The notes beneath the pieces are model-generated. The model made no database searches. It worked only from the letters and a program-made list of their open reading frames with translations, and had not been told where the DNA came from. The translations under genes and the position numbers were made by a program. DNA of 36,102 nt from an uncultured Clostridia bacterium (GTDB lineage: Bacteria > Bacillota > Clostridia > Lachnospirales > Lachnospiraceae), in contig CAMFVG010000063.1 in assembly GCA_945992055.1 (NCBI GenBank), positions 1 to 36,102 on the forward strand, given 5' to 3'. Position 1 is the stretch's first letter, and the number at the start of each line of letters is the position of its first letter. Positions 1-9,305 of the stretch are shown here, in pieces.

Positions 1-63
1 GGTAGAGCTTACAGAATCGAAAAGAGAATGAGCCACATCACAGTAGTGCTTAACGAGAGATAG
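1..63 (+). CDS. rplV: Ribosomal protein L22, C-terminal fragment
   Basis: Only the last 20 codons are in the window. They read [20 protein letters not shown] and then TAG, the typical L22 C-terminus. L22 is a large-subunit protein that binds 23S rRNA and lines the exit tunnel. The gene is truncated by the window edge, not broken. It precedes rpsC by 10 bp with an AGGAGGG ribosome binding site between them, as expected in the S10 operon. Confidence 0.93.
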   Translation, partial: GRAYRIEKRMSHITVVLNER

Positions 64-73
64 GAGGGAAATA

Positions 74-730
74 ATGGGACAGAAAGTTAATCCTCACGGC
101 TTAAGAGTTGGTGTTATTAAAGATTGGGATTCGAAATGGTATGCAGAAAAAGATTTTGCAGATTATTTAGTAGAAGACAATAAAATCAGAACATTTCTTA
201 AGAAAAAATTATACAGCGCAGGAGTTTCAAAGATTGAAATCGAAAGAGCTTCTGATCGCGTAAAAGTTATCATTTTCACAGCTAAGCCAGGTGTTGTTAT
301 CGGTAAAGGCGGAGCTGAAATTGAAAAGGTGAAAAAAGAACTTCAAAAGTTCACAGATAAAAAATTAGTTGTTGATATCAAAGAAGTTAAGAGACCGGAT
401 AAAGATGCACAGTTGGTAGCTGAAAACATTGCTCTTCAGTTAGAAAACCGTATTTCTTTCAGACGTGCAATGAAATCTTGCATGTCAAGAACCATGAAAG
501 CCGGAGCGCTTGGTATCAAAGCTGCTTGTTCAGGACGTTTGGGTGGTGCTGATATGGCTCGTACAGAGTTCTATAGCGAAGGAACTATTCCGCTTCAAAC
601 ACTTAGAGCAGATATTGATTATGGATTCGCTGAAGCAGACACAACTTACGGAAAAGTAGGTGTTAAAGTTTGGGTATATAAAGGCGAAGTTCTTCCAACG
701 AAAGCAACTAAGGAAGGGAGCGATAAATAA
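74..730 (+). CDS. rpsC: 30S ribosomal protein S3
   Basis: This 218-residue protein has the usual S3 length and starts [14 protein letters not shown] type II KH RNA-binding domain carries the GKGG loop at residues 77-80, and the C-terminal S3 domain ends in a short charged tail. S3 sits on the 30S head at the mRNA entry channel. The ATG follows GAGGGAAATA at good spacing. It lies between rplV and rplP in conserved S10-operon order and is surely cotranscribed with them. Nothing unusual is visible. Confidence 0.97.
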   Translation: MGQKVNPHGLRVGVIKDWDSKWYAEKDFADYLVEDNKIRTFLKKKLYSAGVSKIEIERASDRVKVIIFTAKPGVVIGKGGAEIEKVKKELQKFTDKKLVVDIKEVKRPDKDAQLVAENIALQLENRISFRRAMKSCMSRTMKAGALGIKAACSGRLGGADMARTEFYSEGTIPLQTLRADIDYGFAEADTTYGKVGVKVWVYKGEVLPTKATKEGSDK

Positions 731-732
731 TT

Positions 733-1170
733 ATGTTAATGCCAAAAAGAGTGAAACGTCGTAAACAATTCCGTGGTTCTATGAAAGGAAAAGCTTTACG
801 TGGAAATAAAATTACAAATGGTGAATATGGTCTTGTTGCAACGGAACCATGTTGGATTCGTTCAAACCAAATCGAAGCAGCCCGTATTGCTATGACTCGT
901 TATATCAAACGTGGTGGTAAAGTTTGGATCAAGATTTTCCCAGACAAACCTGTAACAACAAAACCGGCAGAAACTCGTATGGGTTCTGGTAAAGGAACAT
1001 TAGAATACTGGGTAGCAGTTGTAAAACCGGGTCGTGTTATGTTTGAACTTGCAGGAGTACCTGAAGAAGTAGCTCGTGAAGCATTACGTCTTGCTATGCA
1101 TAAATTGCCATGCAAATGTAAGATTGTATCTCGCGAAGAATTAGAAGGCGGTGATAACAGTGAAAATTAA
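733..1170 (+). CDS. rplP: 50S ribosomal protein L16
   Basis: A 145-residue protein, the normal L16 length, beginning [19 protein letters not shown] and containing the conserved stretch [16 protein letters not shown] near residues 74-89. L16 binds 23S rRNA close to the A-site tRNA elbow and is needed for a working peptidyl transferase centre. The first ATG is preferred over the ATG two codons later because L16 proteins in this group start MLMPKR. The gene begins 2 bp after the rpsC stop, and its 3' end overlaps the rpmC start by 11 bp, which implies translational coupling. Confidence 0.97.
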   Translation: MLMPKRVKRRKQFRGSMKGKALRGNKITNGEYGLVATEPCWIRSNQIEAARIAMTRYIKRGGKVWIKIFPDKPVTTKPAETRMGSGKGTLEYWVAVVKPGRVMFELAGVPEEVAREALRLAMHKLPCKCKIVSREELEGGDNSEN

Positions 1171-1366
1171 TAAATTCGTAGAAGATTTAAAGAAAAAATC
1201 AGTAGTAGAATTGAATGAAGAATTAGTAGCTGCTAAAAAAGAGCTTTTCAACTTAAGATTCCAAAATGCAACAAATCAGTTAGATAACACAAGCAGAATC
1301 AAAGAAGTAAGAAGAAATATCGCTAGAATTCAAACAGCTATTACAGCAGCTTCTAAAGCTGAGTAG
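1160..1366 (+). CDS. rpmC: 50S ribosomal protein L29
   Basis: With a GTG start at 1160 this is a 68-residue two-helix protein ([22 protein letters not shown]), the size expected for L29. An in-frame GTG at 1151 lies inside the AAGGCGGTG ribosome binding site and is rejected. L29 sits near the tunnel exit and helps dock trigger factor and SRP. It overlaps the end of rplP by 11 bp and is followed 21 bp later by rpsQ, standard S10-operon order. Confidence 0.94.
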   Translation: MKINKFVEDLKKKSVVELNEELVAAKKELFNLRFQNATNQLDNTSRIKEVRRNIARIQTAITAASKAE

Positions 1367-1387
1367 GCTTAGAAAGGAGATATTATC

Positions 1388-1642
1388 GTGGAAAGAAATC
1401 TTAGAAAAACACGTGTTGGTAAAGTTGTCAGCAATAAAATGGACAAAACAATCGTTGTTGCAGTAGAAGATCATGTTAAACATCCTCTTTACAACAAAAT
1501 CGTAAAGAGAACATACAAATTGAAAGCTCATGATGAAGAAAACGTATGCAGCATCGGAGACAAAGTAAAAGTTATGGAAACAAGACCACTCTCTAAAGAC
1601 AAGAGATGGAGACTTGTTGAAATTATGGAAAAAGTTAAATAG
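1388..1642 (+). CDS. rpsQ: 30S ribosomal protein S17
   Basis: An 84-residue OB-fold protein starting with GTG ([21 protein letters not shown]). The S17 hallmarks MDKTIVV and the [13 protein letters not shown] segment near the C-terminus are present. S17 is a primary binder of 16S rRNA in the 30S body. The ribosome binding site AAAGGAG lies about 8 bases before the GTG. It is cotranscribed with rpmC upstream and rplN downstream. Confidence 0.96.
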   Translation: MERNLRKTRVGKVVSNKMDKTIVVAVEDHVKHPLYNKIVKRTYKLKAHDEENVCSIGDKVKVMETRPLSKDKRWRLVEIMEKVK

Positions 1643-1664
1643 TATTTGAAGGAGGTTTACCTGC

Positions 1665-2033
1665 ATGATACAGCAAGAAAGTAGACTTAAAGTAGCAGAC
1701 AATACCGGTGCAAAAGAATTACTTTGTATCCGCGTTATGGGTGGCTCTACTAGAAGATATGCAAACATTGGTGATGTAATCGTTGCTACGGTTAAAGATG
1801 CAACACCAGGCGGCGTTGTTAAAAAAGGTGATGTTGTAAAAGCTGTCGTAGTACGTACAGTAAAAGGTGCTCGTCGTAAAGACGGATCTTACATCAGATT
1901 TGATGAAAACGCAGCAGTAATTATTAAAGAAGACAAAAACCCAAGAGGAACTCGTATTTTCGGACCAGTAGCAAGAGAACTTCGTGATAAACAATTCATG
2001 AAAATCGTCTCTTTGGCTCCGGAAGTATTATAA
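1665..2033 (+). CDS. rplN: 50S ribosomal protein L14
   Basis: At 122 residues this is the canonical L14 length. It starts [24 protein letters not shown] and ends with the conserved [17 protein letters not shown] segment. L14 binds 23S rRNA at the subunit interface, where RsfS also docks. It has a strong AAGGAGGT site at correct spacing from ATG. First gene of the spc section that follows the S10 block; no terminator or promoter is evident between rpsQ and rplN. Confidence 0.97.
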   Translation: MIQQESRLKVADNTGAKELLCIRVMGGSTRRYANIGDVIVATVKDATPGGVVKKGDVVKAVVVRTVKGARRKDGSYIRFDENAAVIIKEDKNPRGTRIFGPVARELRDKQFMKIVSLAPEVL

Positions 2034-2046
2034 GGAGGTGCCGAAT

Positions 2047-2358
2047 ATGTCAACAATGAAAATCAAAAAGGGTGATATGGTAAAAGTAATTGCCGGAAGA
2101 GATAAAGACAAAGAAGGCAAAGTTATGGCTGTAAATCACGATGCTAACACAGTAATCGTGGAAGGTGTTAACATGATCACCAAGCACACAAAACCAAGTG
2201 CTGCTAACCAAAACGGTGGTATTGTTAAACAAGAAGGTCCTATTGATGCGTCTAACGTAATGTACATTCATAAAGGAAAAGCTACAAGAGTAGGTTTCAA
2301 AATGGATGGAGACAAAAAAGTACGTTTCGCAAAATCAACAGGCGAAGTTATTGACTAA
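2047..2358 (+). CDS. rplX: 50S ribosomal protein L24
   Basis: From the ATG at 2047 the product is 103 residues ([26 protein letters not shown]) with an N-terminal KOW motif, matching L24 in length. An upstream in-frame GTG at 2038 is part of the AAGGAGGTG ribosome binding site and is rejected. L24 initiates 50S assembly by binding the 5' end of 23S rRNA. It is 13 bp after rplN and 24 bp before rplE in the invariant rplN-rplX-rplE order. Confidence 0.95.
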   Translation: MSTMKIKKGDMVKVIAGRDKDKEGKVMAVNHDANTVIVEGVNMITKHTKPSAANQNGGIVKQEGPIDASNVMYIHKGKATRVGFKMDGDKKVRFAKSTGEVID

Positions 2359-2382
2359 TCCCAGGAAGGAGGAACGAAAGCT

Positions 2383-2922
2383 TTGAGTAGACTTAAAGAA
2401 ATGTACCAAAACGAAATCGTTGACGCAATGATTAAAAAGTTTGGTTATAAGAATATTATGGAAGTGCCAAAACTCGACAAAGTTGTTATCAACATGGGTG
2501 TTGGCGAAGCAAAAGATAATCACAAAGTTTTAGAATCAGCTGTAGCTGATCTTGAAAAAATTACAGGTCAGAAAGCTGTAATTACAAAAGCTAGAAAATC
2601 AGTAGCGAACTTCAAAATCAGAGAAGGTATGGCTATCGGATGTAAAGTTACATTAAGAGGAAAGAAAATGTACGAGTTTGTTGACCGTTTGATCAACTTG
2701 TCATTACCTCGTGTACGTGACTTTAGAGGAGTTAATCCGGACGCATTTGACGGAAGAGGAAACTATGCTCTTGGTATTAAAGAACAATTAATCTTCCCTG
2801 AAATCGAATACGATAAGATTGACAAGGTAAGAGGTATGGATGTAATTTTTGTTACAACCGCTAAAACAGACGAAGAAGCTCGTGAATTATTGAGATTATT
2901 CAATATGCCATTTACAAAATAG
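2383..2922 (+). CDS. rplE: 50S ribosomal protein L5
   Basis: A 179-residue protein with a TTG start, preceded by AGGAAGGAGG, beginning [24 protein letters not shown]. The L5 signatures [21 protein letters not shown] and [18 protein letters not shown] are intact. L5 binds 5S rRNA in the central protuberance and contacts P-site tRNA. TTG is accepted because the motif spacing and length fit the family exactly. Confidence 0.96.
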   Translation: MSRLKEMYQNEIVDAMIKKFGYKNIMEVPKLDKVVINMGVGEAKDNHKVLESAVADLEKITGQKAVITKARKSVANFKIREGMAIGCKVTLRGKKMYEFVDRLINLSLPRVRDFRGVNPDAFDGRGNYALGIKEQLIFPEIEYDKIDKVRGMDVIFVTTAKTDEEARELLRLFNMPFTK

Positions 2923-2939
2923 TAGGGAGGAAAAATTTC

Positions 2940-3125
2940 ATGGCAAAAACATCTATGAAAATTAAACAACAACGTAAACAAAAATTCTCTACTAGAGAGT
3001 ATAATCGTTGTAGAATCTGTGGTCGTCCACATGCATATTTAAGAAAATACGGAATCTGTAGAGTATGTTTCCGTGAATTAGCATACAAGGGCCAAATCCC
3101 AGGTGTTAAGAAAGCAAGCTGGTAA
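2940..3125 (+). CDS. rpsN: 30S ribosomal protein S14, zinc-binding type
   Basis: A 61-residue protein with the CxxC...CxxC zinc ribbon at C24, C27, C40 and C43, which defines the short zinc-dependent (type Z) S14. It assembles late into the 30S head. Family knowledge: species with this form may carry a zinc-free paralog elsewhere for zinc starvation; none is visible here. The site GGGAGG precedes the ATG, and the gene sits between rplE and rpsH as usual. Confidence 0.97.
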   Translation: MAKTSMKIKQQRKQKFSTREYNRCRICGRPHAYLRKYGICRVCFRELAYKGQIPGVKKASW

Positions 3126-3139
3126 GGAGGAAAAGAAGA

Positions 3140-3541
3140 ATGACAATGTCTGATCCAATCGCAGATATGCTTACAAGAATTCGTAATGCAAATACTGCTA
3201 AACATGATACAGTAGATGTTCCGGCGTCTAAAATGAAAATTGCTATTGCAGATATTCTTTTAAACGAAGGTTACATTGCAAAATATGACATCGTAGAAGA
3301 TGGAAACTTCAAAACAATCCGCATCACATTGAAATATGGTGCAGATAAAAATGAAAAAGTTATTTCAGGTCTTAAGAAAATTTCAAAACCGGGTCTTCGT
3401 GTATACGCAAGCAAGGATGAACTTCCAAGAGTATTAGGTGGACTTGGAACAGCTATTATTTCAACAAACCAAGGTGTTGTTACAGACAAAGAAGCAAGAA
3501 AACTCAACGTAGGTGGAGAAGTTCTTTGCTTTGTATGGTAG
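3140..3541 (+). CDS. rpsH: 30S ribosomal protein S8
   Basis: A 133-residue protein starting [22 protein letters not shown] and ending with GGEVLCFVW, both S8 signatures. The first ATG sits about 9 bases after AAGGAGG; the ATG two codons later is an alternative. S8 binds the central domain of 16S rRNA and in E. coli represses the spc operon by binding mRNA near rplE. I saw no obvious S8-site mimic here but did not model folding. Confidence 0.97.
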   Translation: MTMSDPIADMLTRIRNANTAKHDTVDVPASKMKIAIADILLNEGYIAKYDIVEDGNFKTIRITLKYGADKNEKVISGLKKISKPGLRVYASKDELPRVLGGLGTAIISTNQGVVTDKEARKLNVGGEVLCFVW

Positions 3542-3574
3542 GCATTGAACACCTTATAGAAGAAACTGAAAACA

Positions 3575-3595
3575 GACTGAAATCAGTATTCAGTC
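3575..3595 (+). other. Intercistronic stem-loop between rpsH and rplF
   Basis: Arms GACTGAA (3575-3581) and TTCAGTC (3589-3595) are perfectly complementary with a 7-nt loop, in the 83-bp gap between rpsH and rplF, the longest gap in this part of the operon. There is no U-run, so it is not a terminator. It may set mRNA processing or translation of rplF. The role is inference. Confidence 0.4.
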
Positions 3596-3624
3596 CGAGA
3601 ATTTAAGTGTAGGAGGTAAAAGGT

Positions 3625-4167
3625 ATGTCACGTATCGGAAGACTGCCAATCACAGTCCCAGCAGGTGTAACTGTTGAAATTGCAGAAAATAATAAAGTGA
3701 CTGTTAAAGGTCCAAAGGGAACTCTTGTAAAAGAACTTCCAGTAGAAATGGAAATCAAACAAGACGGTGACCAAATCGTAGTAACCAGACCAAATGATTT
3801 GAAGAGAATGAAATCATTACACGGATTAACAAGAACATTAATCAACAACATGGTTGTTGGTGTAACGAATGGTTACGAAAAAGTGCTTGAAGTAAATGGT
3901 GTAGGTTACAGAGCAGCAAAATCAGGTAACAAGTTAACATTAAATTTAGGATACTCACATCCAGTAGAAATGGTTGATCCAGAAGGTGTTGAATCAGTAC
4001 TTGACGGACAAAACAAAATTACTGTAAAAGGTATCGATAAAGAAAAAGTAGGCCAATACGCAGCAGAAATCAGAGATAAGAGAAGACCGGAACCATACAA
4101 AGGTAAAGGTATTAAATACGCTGATGAAGTTATTAGACGTAAAGTTGGTAAGACTGGTAAAAAATAA
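3625..4167 (+). CDS. rplF: 50S ribosomal protein L6
   Basis: A 180-residue protein with the two tandem L6 domains. It begins [15 protein letters not shown], and the C-terminal segment [19 protein letters not shown] is the L6 signature that binds the sarcin-ricin region of 23S rRNA. The start follows TAGGAGGT at proper spacing. Length and order (rpsH-rplF-rplR) are normal. Confidence 0.97.
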   Translation: MSRIGRLPITVPAGVTVEIAENNKVTVKGPKGTLVKELPVEMEIKQDGDQIVVTRPNDLKRMKSLHGLTRTLINNMVVGVTNGYEKVLEVNGVGYRAAKSGNKLTLNLGYSHPVEMVDPEGVESVLDGQNKITVKGIDKEKVGQYAAEIRDKRRPEPYKGKGIKYADEVIRRKVGKTGKK

Positions 4168-4184
4168 TTAAGGAGAGTGTGAAG

Positions 4185-4553
4185 ATGGTTAGTAAAAAAT
4201 CAAGAAGCGAAGTTCGTGTAAACAAACACAAAAAATTACGTAACCGTTTCAGCGGAACTGCTGAAAGACCACGTTTGGCTGTGTTTAGAAGTAATAATCA
4301 TATGTATGCTCAAATTATTGACGATACAGTTGGAAAAACTCTGGTATCAGCATCTACTGTACAAAAAGATGTAAAAGCTGAATTGGAAAAAACTAACAAC
4401 GTTGATGCAGCAGCATATTTAGGAACAGTTATTGCTAAAAAAGCAATTGAACAAGGAATTAACACTGTAGTATTTGACCGTGGTGGATTTATCTTCCATG
4501 GGAAAGTAAAAGCATTGGCAGATGCAGCTAGAGAAGCTGGATTAGAATTTTAA
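4185..4553 (+). CDS. rplR: 50S ribosomal protein L18
   Basis: From ATG 4185 the product is 122 residues ([47 protein letters not shown]), the L18 length. An upstream in-frame GTG at 4179 lies in the spacer just after AAGGAGAG and is rejected. L18 binds 5S rRNA together with L5. The C-terminus [27 protein letters not shown] is typical. Cotranscribed with rplF and rpsE. Confidence 0.96.
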   Translation: MVSKKSRSEVRVNKHKKLRNRFSGTAERPRLAVFRSNNHMYAQIIDDTVGKTLVSASTVQKDVKAELEKTNNVDAAAYLGTVIAKKAIEQGINTVVFDRGGFIFHGKVKALADAAREAGLEF

Positions 4554-4568
4554 TAGGGAGGAACACAC

Positions 4569-5078
4569 ATGAGACAAAATCGTATTGATGCTAGTCAATT
4601 AGAACTAACAGAAAAAGTGGTATCAATTAAACGTGTAACCAAAGTTGTTAAAGGTGGTCGTAACTTCAGATTCACAGCTTTAGTAGTTGTAGGCGATGGA
4701 AATGGCCATGTTGGTGCAGGTTTAGGAAAAGCAGCAGAAATCCCGGAAGCGATTCGCAAGGGAAAAGAAGATGCTATGAAAAAACTCATCACAGTTTCAT
4801 TGGACGAAAATGAAAGTGTAACACATGATTTGATCGGAAAATTCGGTAGTGCTTCAGTATTATTGAAGAAAGCACCTGAAGGTACCGGTGTTATCGCAGG
4901 TGGTCCTGCGCGTGCCGTAATCGAACTTGCAGGTATCAAAAATATCCGTACAAAATCATTAGGTTCAAATAACAAACAAAACGTAGTACTTGCTACAATT
5001 AATGGACTCGGTCAAATCAAGACTCCAGAAGAAGTAGCTAAGCTTCGCGGTAAATCTGTAGAAGAAATCTTAGGCTAA
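4569..5078 (+). CDS. rpsE: 30S ribosomal protein S5
   Basis: A 169-residue protein with the N-terminal dsRNA-binding-like S5 domain ([29 protein letters not shown]) and the C-terminal S5 fold ([22 protein letters not shown]). S5 takes part in decoding fidelity and helicase activity at the mRNA entry tunnel. The residues at the spectinomycin-site loop near VKGGR look ordinary. AGGGAGG precedes the ATG. Confidence 0.97.
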   Translation: MRQNRIDASQLELTEKVVSIKRVTKVVKGGRNFRFTALVVVGDGNGHVGAGLGKAAEIPEAIRKGKEDAMKKLITVSLDENESVTHDLIGKFGSASVLLKKAPEGTGVIAGGPARAVIELAGIKNIRTKSLGSNNKQNVVLATINGLGQIKTPEEVAKLRGKSVEEILG

Positions 5079-5091
5079 GGAGGAATTGAAA

Positions 5092-5271
5092 ATGGCAGAA
5101 TTAAAAGTAACATTGGTAAAATCTACAATTGGTGCTGTGCCAAAGCACAAAAAAACAGTTGAGGCATTGGGACTTAAAAAGTTAAACAAAACAGTTGTTT
5201 TGCCGGATAATGCAGCAACAAGAGGCATGGTACAACAAGTAAAACATTTAGTAAAAGTAGAAGAAGCATAA
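5092..5271 (+). CDS. rpmD: 50S ribosomal protein L30
   Basis: From ATG 5092 the product is 59 residues ([59 protein letters not shown]), the normal bacterial L30 size with a single ferredoxin-like fold. A TTG two codons upstream is too close to AAGGAGG to be the start. Located between rpsE and rplO, as in most spc operons. Confidence 0.95.
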   Translation: MAELKVTLVKSTIGAVPKHKKTVEALGLKKLNKTVVLPDNAATRGMVQQVKHLVKVEEA

Positions 5272-5286
5272 TAGGAGGTGGCAAGA

Positions 5287-5727
5287 GTGGACTTATCAAA
5301 CTTAAGACCTGCTGAAGGTTCAAAACATAGTGATAATTTCAGAAGAGGCCGTGGACACGGTTCTGGAAATGGTAAGACAGCCGGTAAGGGACACAAAGGT
5401 CAGAAAGCTCGTTCGGGAGCACCAAGACCAGGTTTCGAAGGTGGACAGATGCCATTATATAGAAGAATACCAAAAAGAGGTTTCACAAACAGAAATACAA
5501 AAGAAATCGTTGCTATCAACTTAAGTGCTTTGGAAGTATTCGAAAACGATGCAGTTGTATCAGTGGAAACACTTATTGAAGCTGGTATTGTTAAAAATCC
5601 AAGAGATGGTGTTAAGATTCTTGGAAATGGCGAATTAACAAAGAAACTTACAGTAAAAGCTAATGCTTTCAGTGCTAGCGCAGTAGCAAAAATTGAAGCA
5701 AATGGTGGAAAAGCCGAGGTGATCTAA
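5287..5727 (+). CDS. rplO: 50S ribosomal protein L15
   Basis: A GTG start at 5287 gives a 146-residue protein ([14 protein letters not shown]) with the glycine/arginine-rich N-terminal extension [21 protein letters not shown] that threads into 23S rRNA. The in-frame GTG at 5278 is inside AGGAGGTG and is rejected. The stop TAA shares its last base with the secY ATG, so secY is translationally coupled. Confidence 0.96.
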   Translation: MDLSNLRPAEGSKHSDNFRRGRGHGSGNGKTAGKGHKGQKARSGAPRPGFEGGQMPLYRRIPKRGFTNRNTKEIVAINLSALEVFENDAVVSVETLIEAGIVKNPRDGVKILGNGELTKKLTVKANAFSASAVAKIEANGGKAEVI

Positions 5728-7070
5728 TGTTTAAAACATTACGTAACGCATTTCAGATTGCGGAGATTCGTAAAAAAATTGCATATACGTTTATGATGCT
5801 GATTGTAATTAGACTCGGATCACAATTGCCGGCTCCTGGCGTTGATCAGGAAACTGTTCAAGGATTTTTTCAGAGTATAACAGGTGGAGCGTTTAACTTT
5901 TTTAACGCTTTCACCGGTGGCTCTTTTGAACAGATGTCAATTTTTGCATTGAGCATCAGCCCGTACATTACATCTTCCATCATTGTGCAACTTCTTACAA
6001 TTGCAATTCCAAAATTGGAAGAGATGCAAAAAGATGGTGAAGAAGGAAAGAAAAAAATGAATGCTATTACACGTTACGTGACAGTAGCACTTGCTGTTAT
6101 TCAAGCAACAGCTATGGCAATCGGATTTGGTAATCAAGGATTATTGGAAGGTGGCAAAGTAACTTTTGTAAACGCTTCAGTGTTTGTCCTTACATTAACA
6201 GCTGGTTCGGCTTTCCTTATGTGGGCAGGCGAAAGAATTACAGAAAAGGGTATCGGAAATGGTATTTCAGTTATCCTGTTGATTAATATTCTTTCATCTG
6301 TGCCAAGTGACTTTGTGAATTTGTATACAAAATTTATTAGTCCTAACTTGGCAGATAAGAAGTATGTGATGGCAGCGTTGGCAGCAATTCTTATACTTAT
6401 TATTATTTTAGTTGTAGTTGTATTTGTAGTTTTCTTACAAGGTGGAGAAAGAAAAATTGCCGTACAGTATTCTCAAAAAATTCAAGGAAGAAAAACAGTT
6501 GGTGGACAGTCATCACACATTCCTTTGAAAGTGAATACAGCTGGTGTTATCCCGGTAATTTTTGCATCATCATTGATGCAGTTCCCGATTCTGATTGCAA
6601 CATTTTTGGGCAAATCTTCGGGTGAAGGAATTGGTTATGCGATTTTGGATGGTTTAAATTCAAATAATTGGTTTAATCAAGGTGCAGCTTTCAAAAACAC
6701 ATGGGGCTTGATTGTATACATTGTATTGACAATTGCATTTGCATATTTCTATACATCGATTACATTCAATCCGTTGGAAATTGCAAACAACATGAAAAAG
6801 AGCGGTGGCTTTGTTCCGGGTATCCGACCAGGAAAGCCAACTGCAGACTATTTGGCGAAAATCTTGAAATACATCATTTTTGTAGGAGCTGTCGGACTTG
6901 TAATTGTACAAGTTATCCCGTTCTTCTTTAGTGGATGGTTTGGAGCAGCTGTTTCATTTGGTGGTACATCACTCATTATTATTGTAGGTGTTGTATTGGA
7001 AACAATTGAACAAATAGAATCAAAAATGGTTGTTCGTAATTACACAGGTTTTTTAAATAGTGGAAAATAA
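5727..7070 (+). CDS. secY: Protein translocase subunit SecY
   Basis: A 447-residue polytopic membrane protein with about ten transmembrane helices. It is the pore of the SecYEG channel that exports and inserts proteins. It begins with the cytosolic N-terminus [22 protein letters not shown], and the plug region follows TM1 (PAPGVDQE). Conserved cytosolic loops include GGERKIAVQYSQKIQGR and the C5 segment PGIRPGKPTADYL. The ATG overlaps the rplO stop. The length is slightly above the E. coli protein, as in Firmicutes. Confidence 0.97.
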   Translation: MFKTLRNAFQIAEIRKKIAYTFMMLIVIRLGSQLPAPGVDQETVQGFFQSITGGAFNFFNAFTGGSFEQMSIFALSISPYITSSIIVQLLTIAIPKLEEMQKDGEEGKKKMNAITRYVTVALAVIQATAMAIGFGNQGLLEGGKVTFVNASVFVLTLTAGSAFLMWAGERITEKGIGNGISVILLINILSSVPSDFVNLYTKFISPNLADKKYVMAALAAILILIIILVVVVFVVFLQGGERKIAVQYSQKIQGRKTVGGQSSHIPLKVNTAGVIPVIFASSLMQFPILIATFLGKSSGEGIGYAILDGLNSNNWFNQGAAFKNTWGLIVYIVLTIAFAYFYTSITFNPLEIANNMKKSGGFVPGIRPGKPTADYLAKILKYIIFVGAVGLVIVQVIPFFFSGWFGAAVSFGGTSLIIIVGVVLETIEQIESKMVVRNYTGFLNSGK

Positions 7071-7083
7071 ATAAAGAAGCAGT

Positions 7084-7110
7084 TTAGCCCGTTATATCTT
7101 AACGGGTTAA
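7084..7110 (+). other. Stem-loop between secY and adk
   Basis: TTAGCCCGTT (7084-7093) pairs with AACGGGTTAA (7101-7110) over ten base pairs including one G-U, with a 7-nt loop. No U-run follows, so complete termination is unlikely. It separates the membrane translocase gene from the metabolic adk-map pair and could be an RNase processing or mRNA stability structure. Confidence 0.5.
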
Positions 7111-7132
7111 AGTGCTATGTGGAGGAAATTAT

Positions 7133-7777
7133 ATGCGAATTATCATGTTAGGAGCACCAGGTGCGGGGAAAGGCACACAGGCGATTAAAATTGCTGAAAA
7201 GTATGCAATTTCTCATATCTCAACAGGAGATATTTTTAGGGCGAATATTAAGAACGAAACAGAACTTGGACAGAAAGCAAAGACCTATATAGATCAAGGG
7301 CTATTAGTTCCGGATGAACTGGTGGTTGACTTAGTGGTTGATCGTGTGAACAAAGCGGACTGTGAAAACGGATATGTTTTGGATGGATTCCCGAGAACAA
7401 TTCCACAGGCGGAGGCATTGGATGAAGCATTGGCAAAGAGGGATGAAGCTATAGATTATGCCATCAATGTTGAAGTTCCGGATGAAAATATTGTTCGGAG
7501 AATGTCTGGCCGTAGAGCGTGTGTGGAATGTGGAGCTACATACCATGTGGTATATGCGCCGACAAAAAAAGAAAATGTTTGCGATACTTGTCAGGGAACT
7601 TTGATGTTAAGGGATGATGACAAGCCGGAAACAGTTCAGAAACGATTGAATGTATATCATGAGCAAACACAACCATTGATTAATTACTACACGACCAAAG
7701 GAAATCTGGTAGAAGTAGATGGAACCATGGACATTGAAGATGTGTTTGGAAAAATCGTTGAGGTTTTAGGAGAATAA
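7133..7777 (+). CDS. adk: Adenylate kinase
   Basis: A 214-residue kinase for ATP + AMP = 2 ADP. The P-loop GAPGAGKGT occupies residues 7-15, the AMP-binding DGFPRT motif is at 84-89, and the LID domain carries a four-cysteine zinc site (C130, C133, C150, C153), which marks the long zinc-type adenylate kinase. The start at 7133 is chosen because GTGGAGG lies just upstream; an upstream in-frame ATG at 7112 would add residues that do not match the family. Followed by map after 4 bp. Confidence 0.97.
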   Translation: MRIIMLGAPGAGKGTQAIKIAEKYAISHISTGDIFRANIKNETELGQKAKTYIDQGLLVPDELVVDLVVDRVNKADCENGYVLDGFPRTIPQAEALDEALAKRDEAIDYAINVEVPDENIVRRMSGRRACVECGATYHVVYAPTKKENVCDTCQGTLMLRDDDKPETVQKRLNVYHEQTQPLINYYTTKGNLVEVDGTMDIEDVFGKIVEVLGE

Positions 7778-7781
7778 TTTT

Positions 7782-8537
7782 ATGGCAATTAGTATTAAAT
7801 CTGCACGAGAAATTGAATTAATGAAAGAAGCAGGTAGAATTCTTGCCATTGTTCACGAAGAAATGGAGAAAGCCCTACGTCCGGGAATGACGACAAAAGA
7901 CATTGACAAATTAGGGGAAGAAGTCATTCGCAGTTATGGGTGTATACCTTCGTTTCTTAATTATAATGGATATCCGGCATCTATATGTGTATCTGTAAAT
8001 GATGAAGTAGTCCATGGTATTCCGAGCAGAAAAAGAATCATCCAAGAAGGTGATATTGTAAGCTTAGATGCAGGCTTGATTTATAAAGGATATCATTCCG
8101 ATGCGGCGAGAACGCACGCCATCGGTGAAGTTAGCCAGAAGGCGAAAGATTTGATTAGAATAACAGAAGAATGTTTCTTTGAAGGCATAAAATACGCAAA
8201 AGAAGGCAATTATCTGTTTGATATTTCAGCTGCAATTGGTAATTATGCCACGGAGCGGGGATATGGTGTGGTACGTGACTTGTGTGGACATGGAATTGGA
8301 ATGCAACTTCACGAAGCACCGGAAGTGCCAAACTACGAAATGAATCGCAGAGGACCGAAATTGCGAAGCGGGATGACGTTGGCGATTGAGCCGATGATTA
8401 ATGTTGGTACATGGGAAGTAGAATGGCTGGATGATGATTGGACAGTAGTAACAAGAGATGGTTCCCTATCTTCACATTATGAAAATACTGTGTTGATAAC
8501 GGAAGATGAACCGATACTTTTGACCTTATCAAAATAA
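7782..8537 (+). CDS. map: Methionine aminopeptidase, type I
   Basis: A 251-residue enzyme that removes the N-terminal methionine from new proteins. The five metal ligands of the pita-bread fold are visible at D96, D107, H170, E203 and E234, with HGIP and GHGIG motifs in place. There is no N-terminal SEC-C extension. The ATG is 4 bp after adk, with the GGAG of the adk end serving as ribosome binding site. The secY-adk-map-infA order is the usual Firmicutes one. Confidence 0.97.
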   Translation: MAISIKSAREIELMKEAGRILAIVHEEMEKALRPGMTTKDIDKLGEEVIRSYGCIPSFLNYNGYPASICVSVNDEVVHGIPSRKRIIQEGDIVSLDAGLIYKGYHSDAARTHAIGEVSQKAKDLIRITEECFFEGIKYAKEGNYLFDISAAIGNYATERGYGVVRDLCGHGIGMQLHEAPEVPNYEMNRRGPKLRSGMTLAIEPMINVGTWEVEWLDDDWTVVTRDGSLSSHYENTVLITEDEPILLTLSK

Positions 8538-8550
8538 GAAGAGGTACAAC

Positions 8551-8811
8551 ATGCGTATAAATGAGATAGAAAAAGGAATGCTTGCAAAATCCAAAGCAGG
8601 TCATGATAAAGGTCATGTTTATGTGATATACGAGATTGATGAATCATATGTATATCTGGTGGATGGTAAATACCGCCCACTTGCAAATCCAAAAAAGAAG
8701 AAGATAAAACATGTGCAGATTATCTGCGACAGACAGGAATTGTCAGGTGTTGATGATGTGGGCATTAAGCGAAGACTGAAATTATTTGATAAGGAAACAA
8801 GGAGGATTTAG
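8551..8811 (+). CDS. KOW-domain RNA-binding protein
   Basis: An 86-residue basic protein (MRINEIEKGMLAKSKAGHDKGHVYVIYEIDESYVYLVDGKYRPL) with a KOW-like N-terminus and a lysine-rich KPKKKKIKH-type stretch in the middle. Similar L14e/KOW-like small proteins occupy this place between map and infA in many Clostridia. It probably binds rRNA or RNA, but its exact role is not known to me. It is 13 bp after map and 3 bp before infA, so cotranslation with the initiation factor is likely. Confidence 0.85.
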   Translation: MRINEIEKGMLAKSKAGHDKGHVYVIYEIDESYVYLVDGKYRPLANPKKKKIKHVQIICDRQELSGVDDVGIKRRLKLFDKETRRI

Positions 8812-8814
8812 AAA

Positions 8815-9033
8815 ATGTCAAAAGCTGACGTGATTGAAATTGAAGGAACTGTAGTAGAAAAATTACCGAACGCAATGTTTAAAGTAGAATTGGAAAACGG
8901 ACATCAGGTATTGGCTCATATCAGTGGAAAATTGCGTACTAATTTTATTAAAATTTTACCGGGAGATAAGGTAACATTGGAATTGTCTCCATACGATCTT
9001 TCAAAAGGAAGAATAACTTGGAGAGATAAATAA
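8815..9033 (+). CDS. infA: Translation initiation factor IF-1
   Basis: A 72-residue S1/OB-fold protein, the exact IF-1 length, starting [30 protein letters not shown] and ending RGRITWR-type (here GRITWRDK). IF-1 occupies the 30S A site during initiation. Preceded by AAGGAGGAT. Nothing unusual. Confidence 0.97.
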   Translation: MSKADVIEIEGTVVEKLPNAMFKVELENGHQVLAHISGKLRTNFIKILPGDKVTLELSPYDLSKGRITWRDK

Positions 9034-9050
9034 AAAAAATAATTTATCTG

Positions 9051-9079
9051 TTGACTTTAGAAATATGTGGTTGTATAAT
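9051..9079 (+). promoter_or_regulatory. Internal sigma-A promoter before rpmJ
   Basis: TTGACT (9051-9056), a 17-bp spacer and TATAAT (9074-9079) lie in the 158-bp gap between infA and rpmJ. The match to the housekeeping consensus is 11 of 12 bases. It would start transcription about 105 nt before rpmJ, giving the distal alpha-operon genes (rpmJ to rplQ) a separate supply of mRNA. Confidence 0.8.
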
Positions 9080-9191
9080 GTATAAGCACGTTTCCGTGTA
9101 TTTTTGTGTGTGAAAATATATGAGTTGCGATTTTTTTGCGGAAAATGTGCAGGAAACTTATGTAAAGCAATGGATGAAAGGAGGATTTGCC

Positions 9192-9305
9192 GTGAAGGTT
9201 AGATCATCAGTAAAACCAATTTGCGAAAAGTGCAAAATTATTAAAAGAAAAGGAAGCATCAGAGTAATCTGTGAAAATCCGAAACACAAACAAAGACAAG
9301 GATAA
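9192..9305 (+). CDS. rpmJ: 50S ribosomal protein L36, zinc type
   Basis: The GTG at 9192 gives the standard 37-residue L36 ([20 protein letters not shown]...KQRQG). Zinc ligands C11, C14, C27 and H32 are present, so this is the zinc-binding form. AAAGGAGG lies upstream at good spacing. A longer reading from 9120 would add 24 residues that no L36 has and is rejected. Confidence 0.96.
   Translation: MKVRSSVKPICEKCKIIKRKGSIRVICENPKHKQRQG

Noticed and set aside
1280..1768. 162-residue minus-strand frame opposite rpsQ and rplN
   Set aside because: Antisense shadow of conserved ribosomal genes; composition (F, S, C rich) is that of a reversed coding strand and no ribosome binding site is evident.
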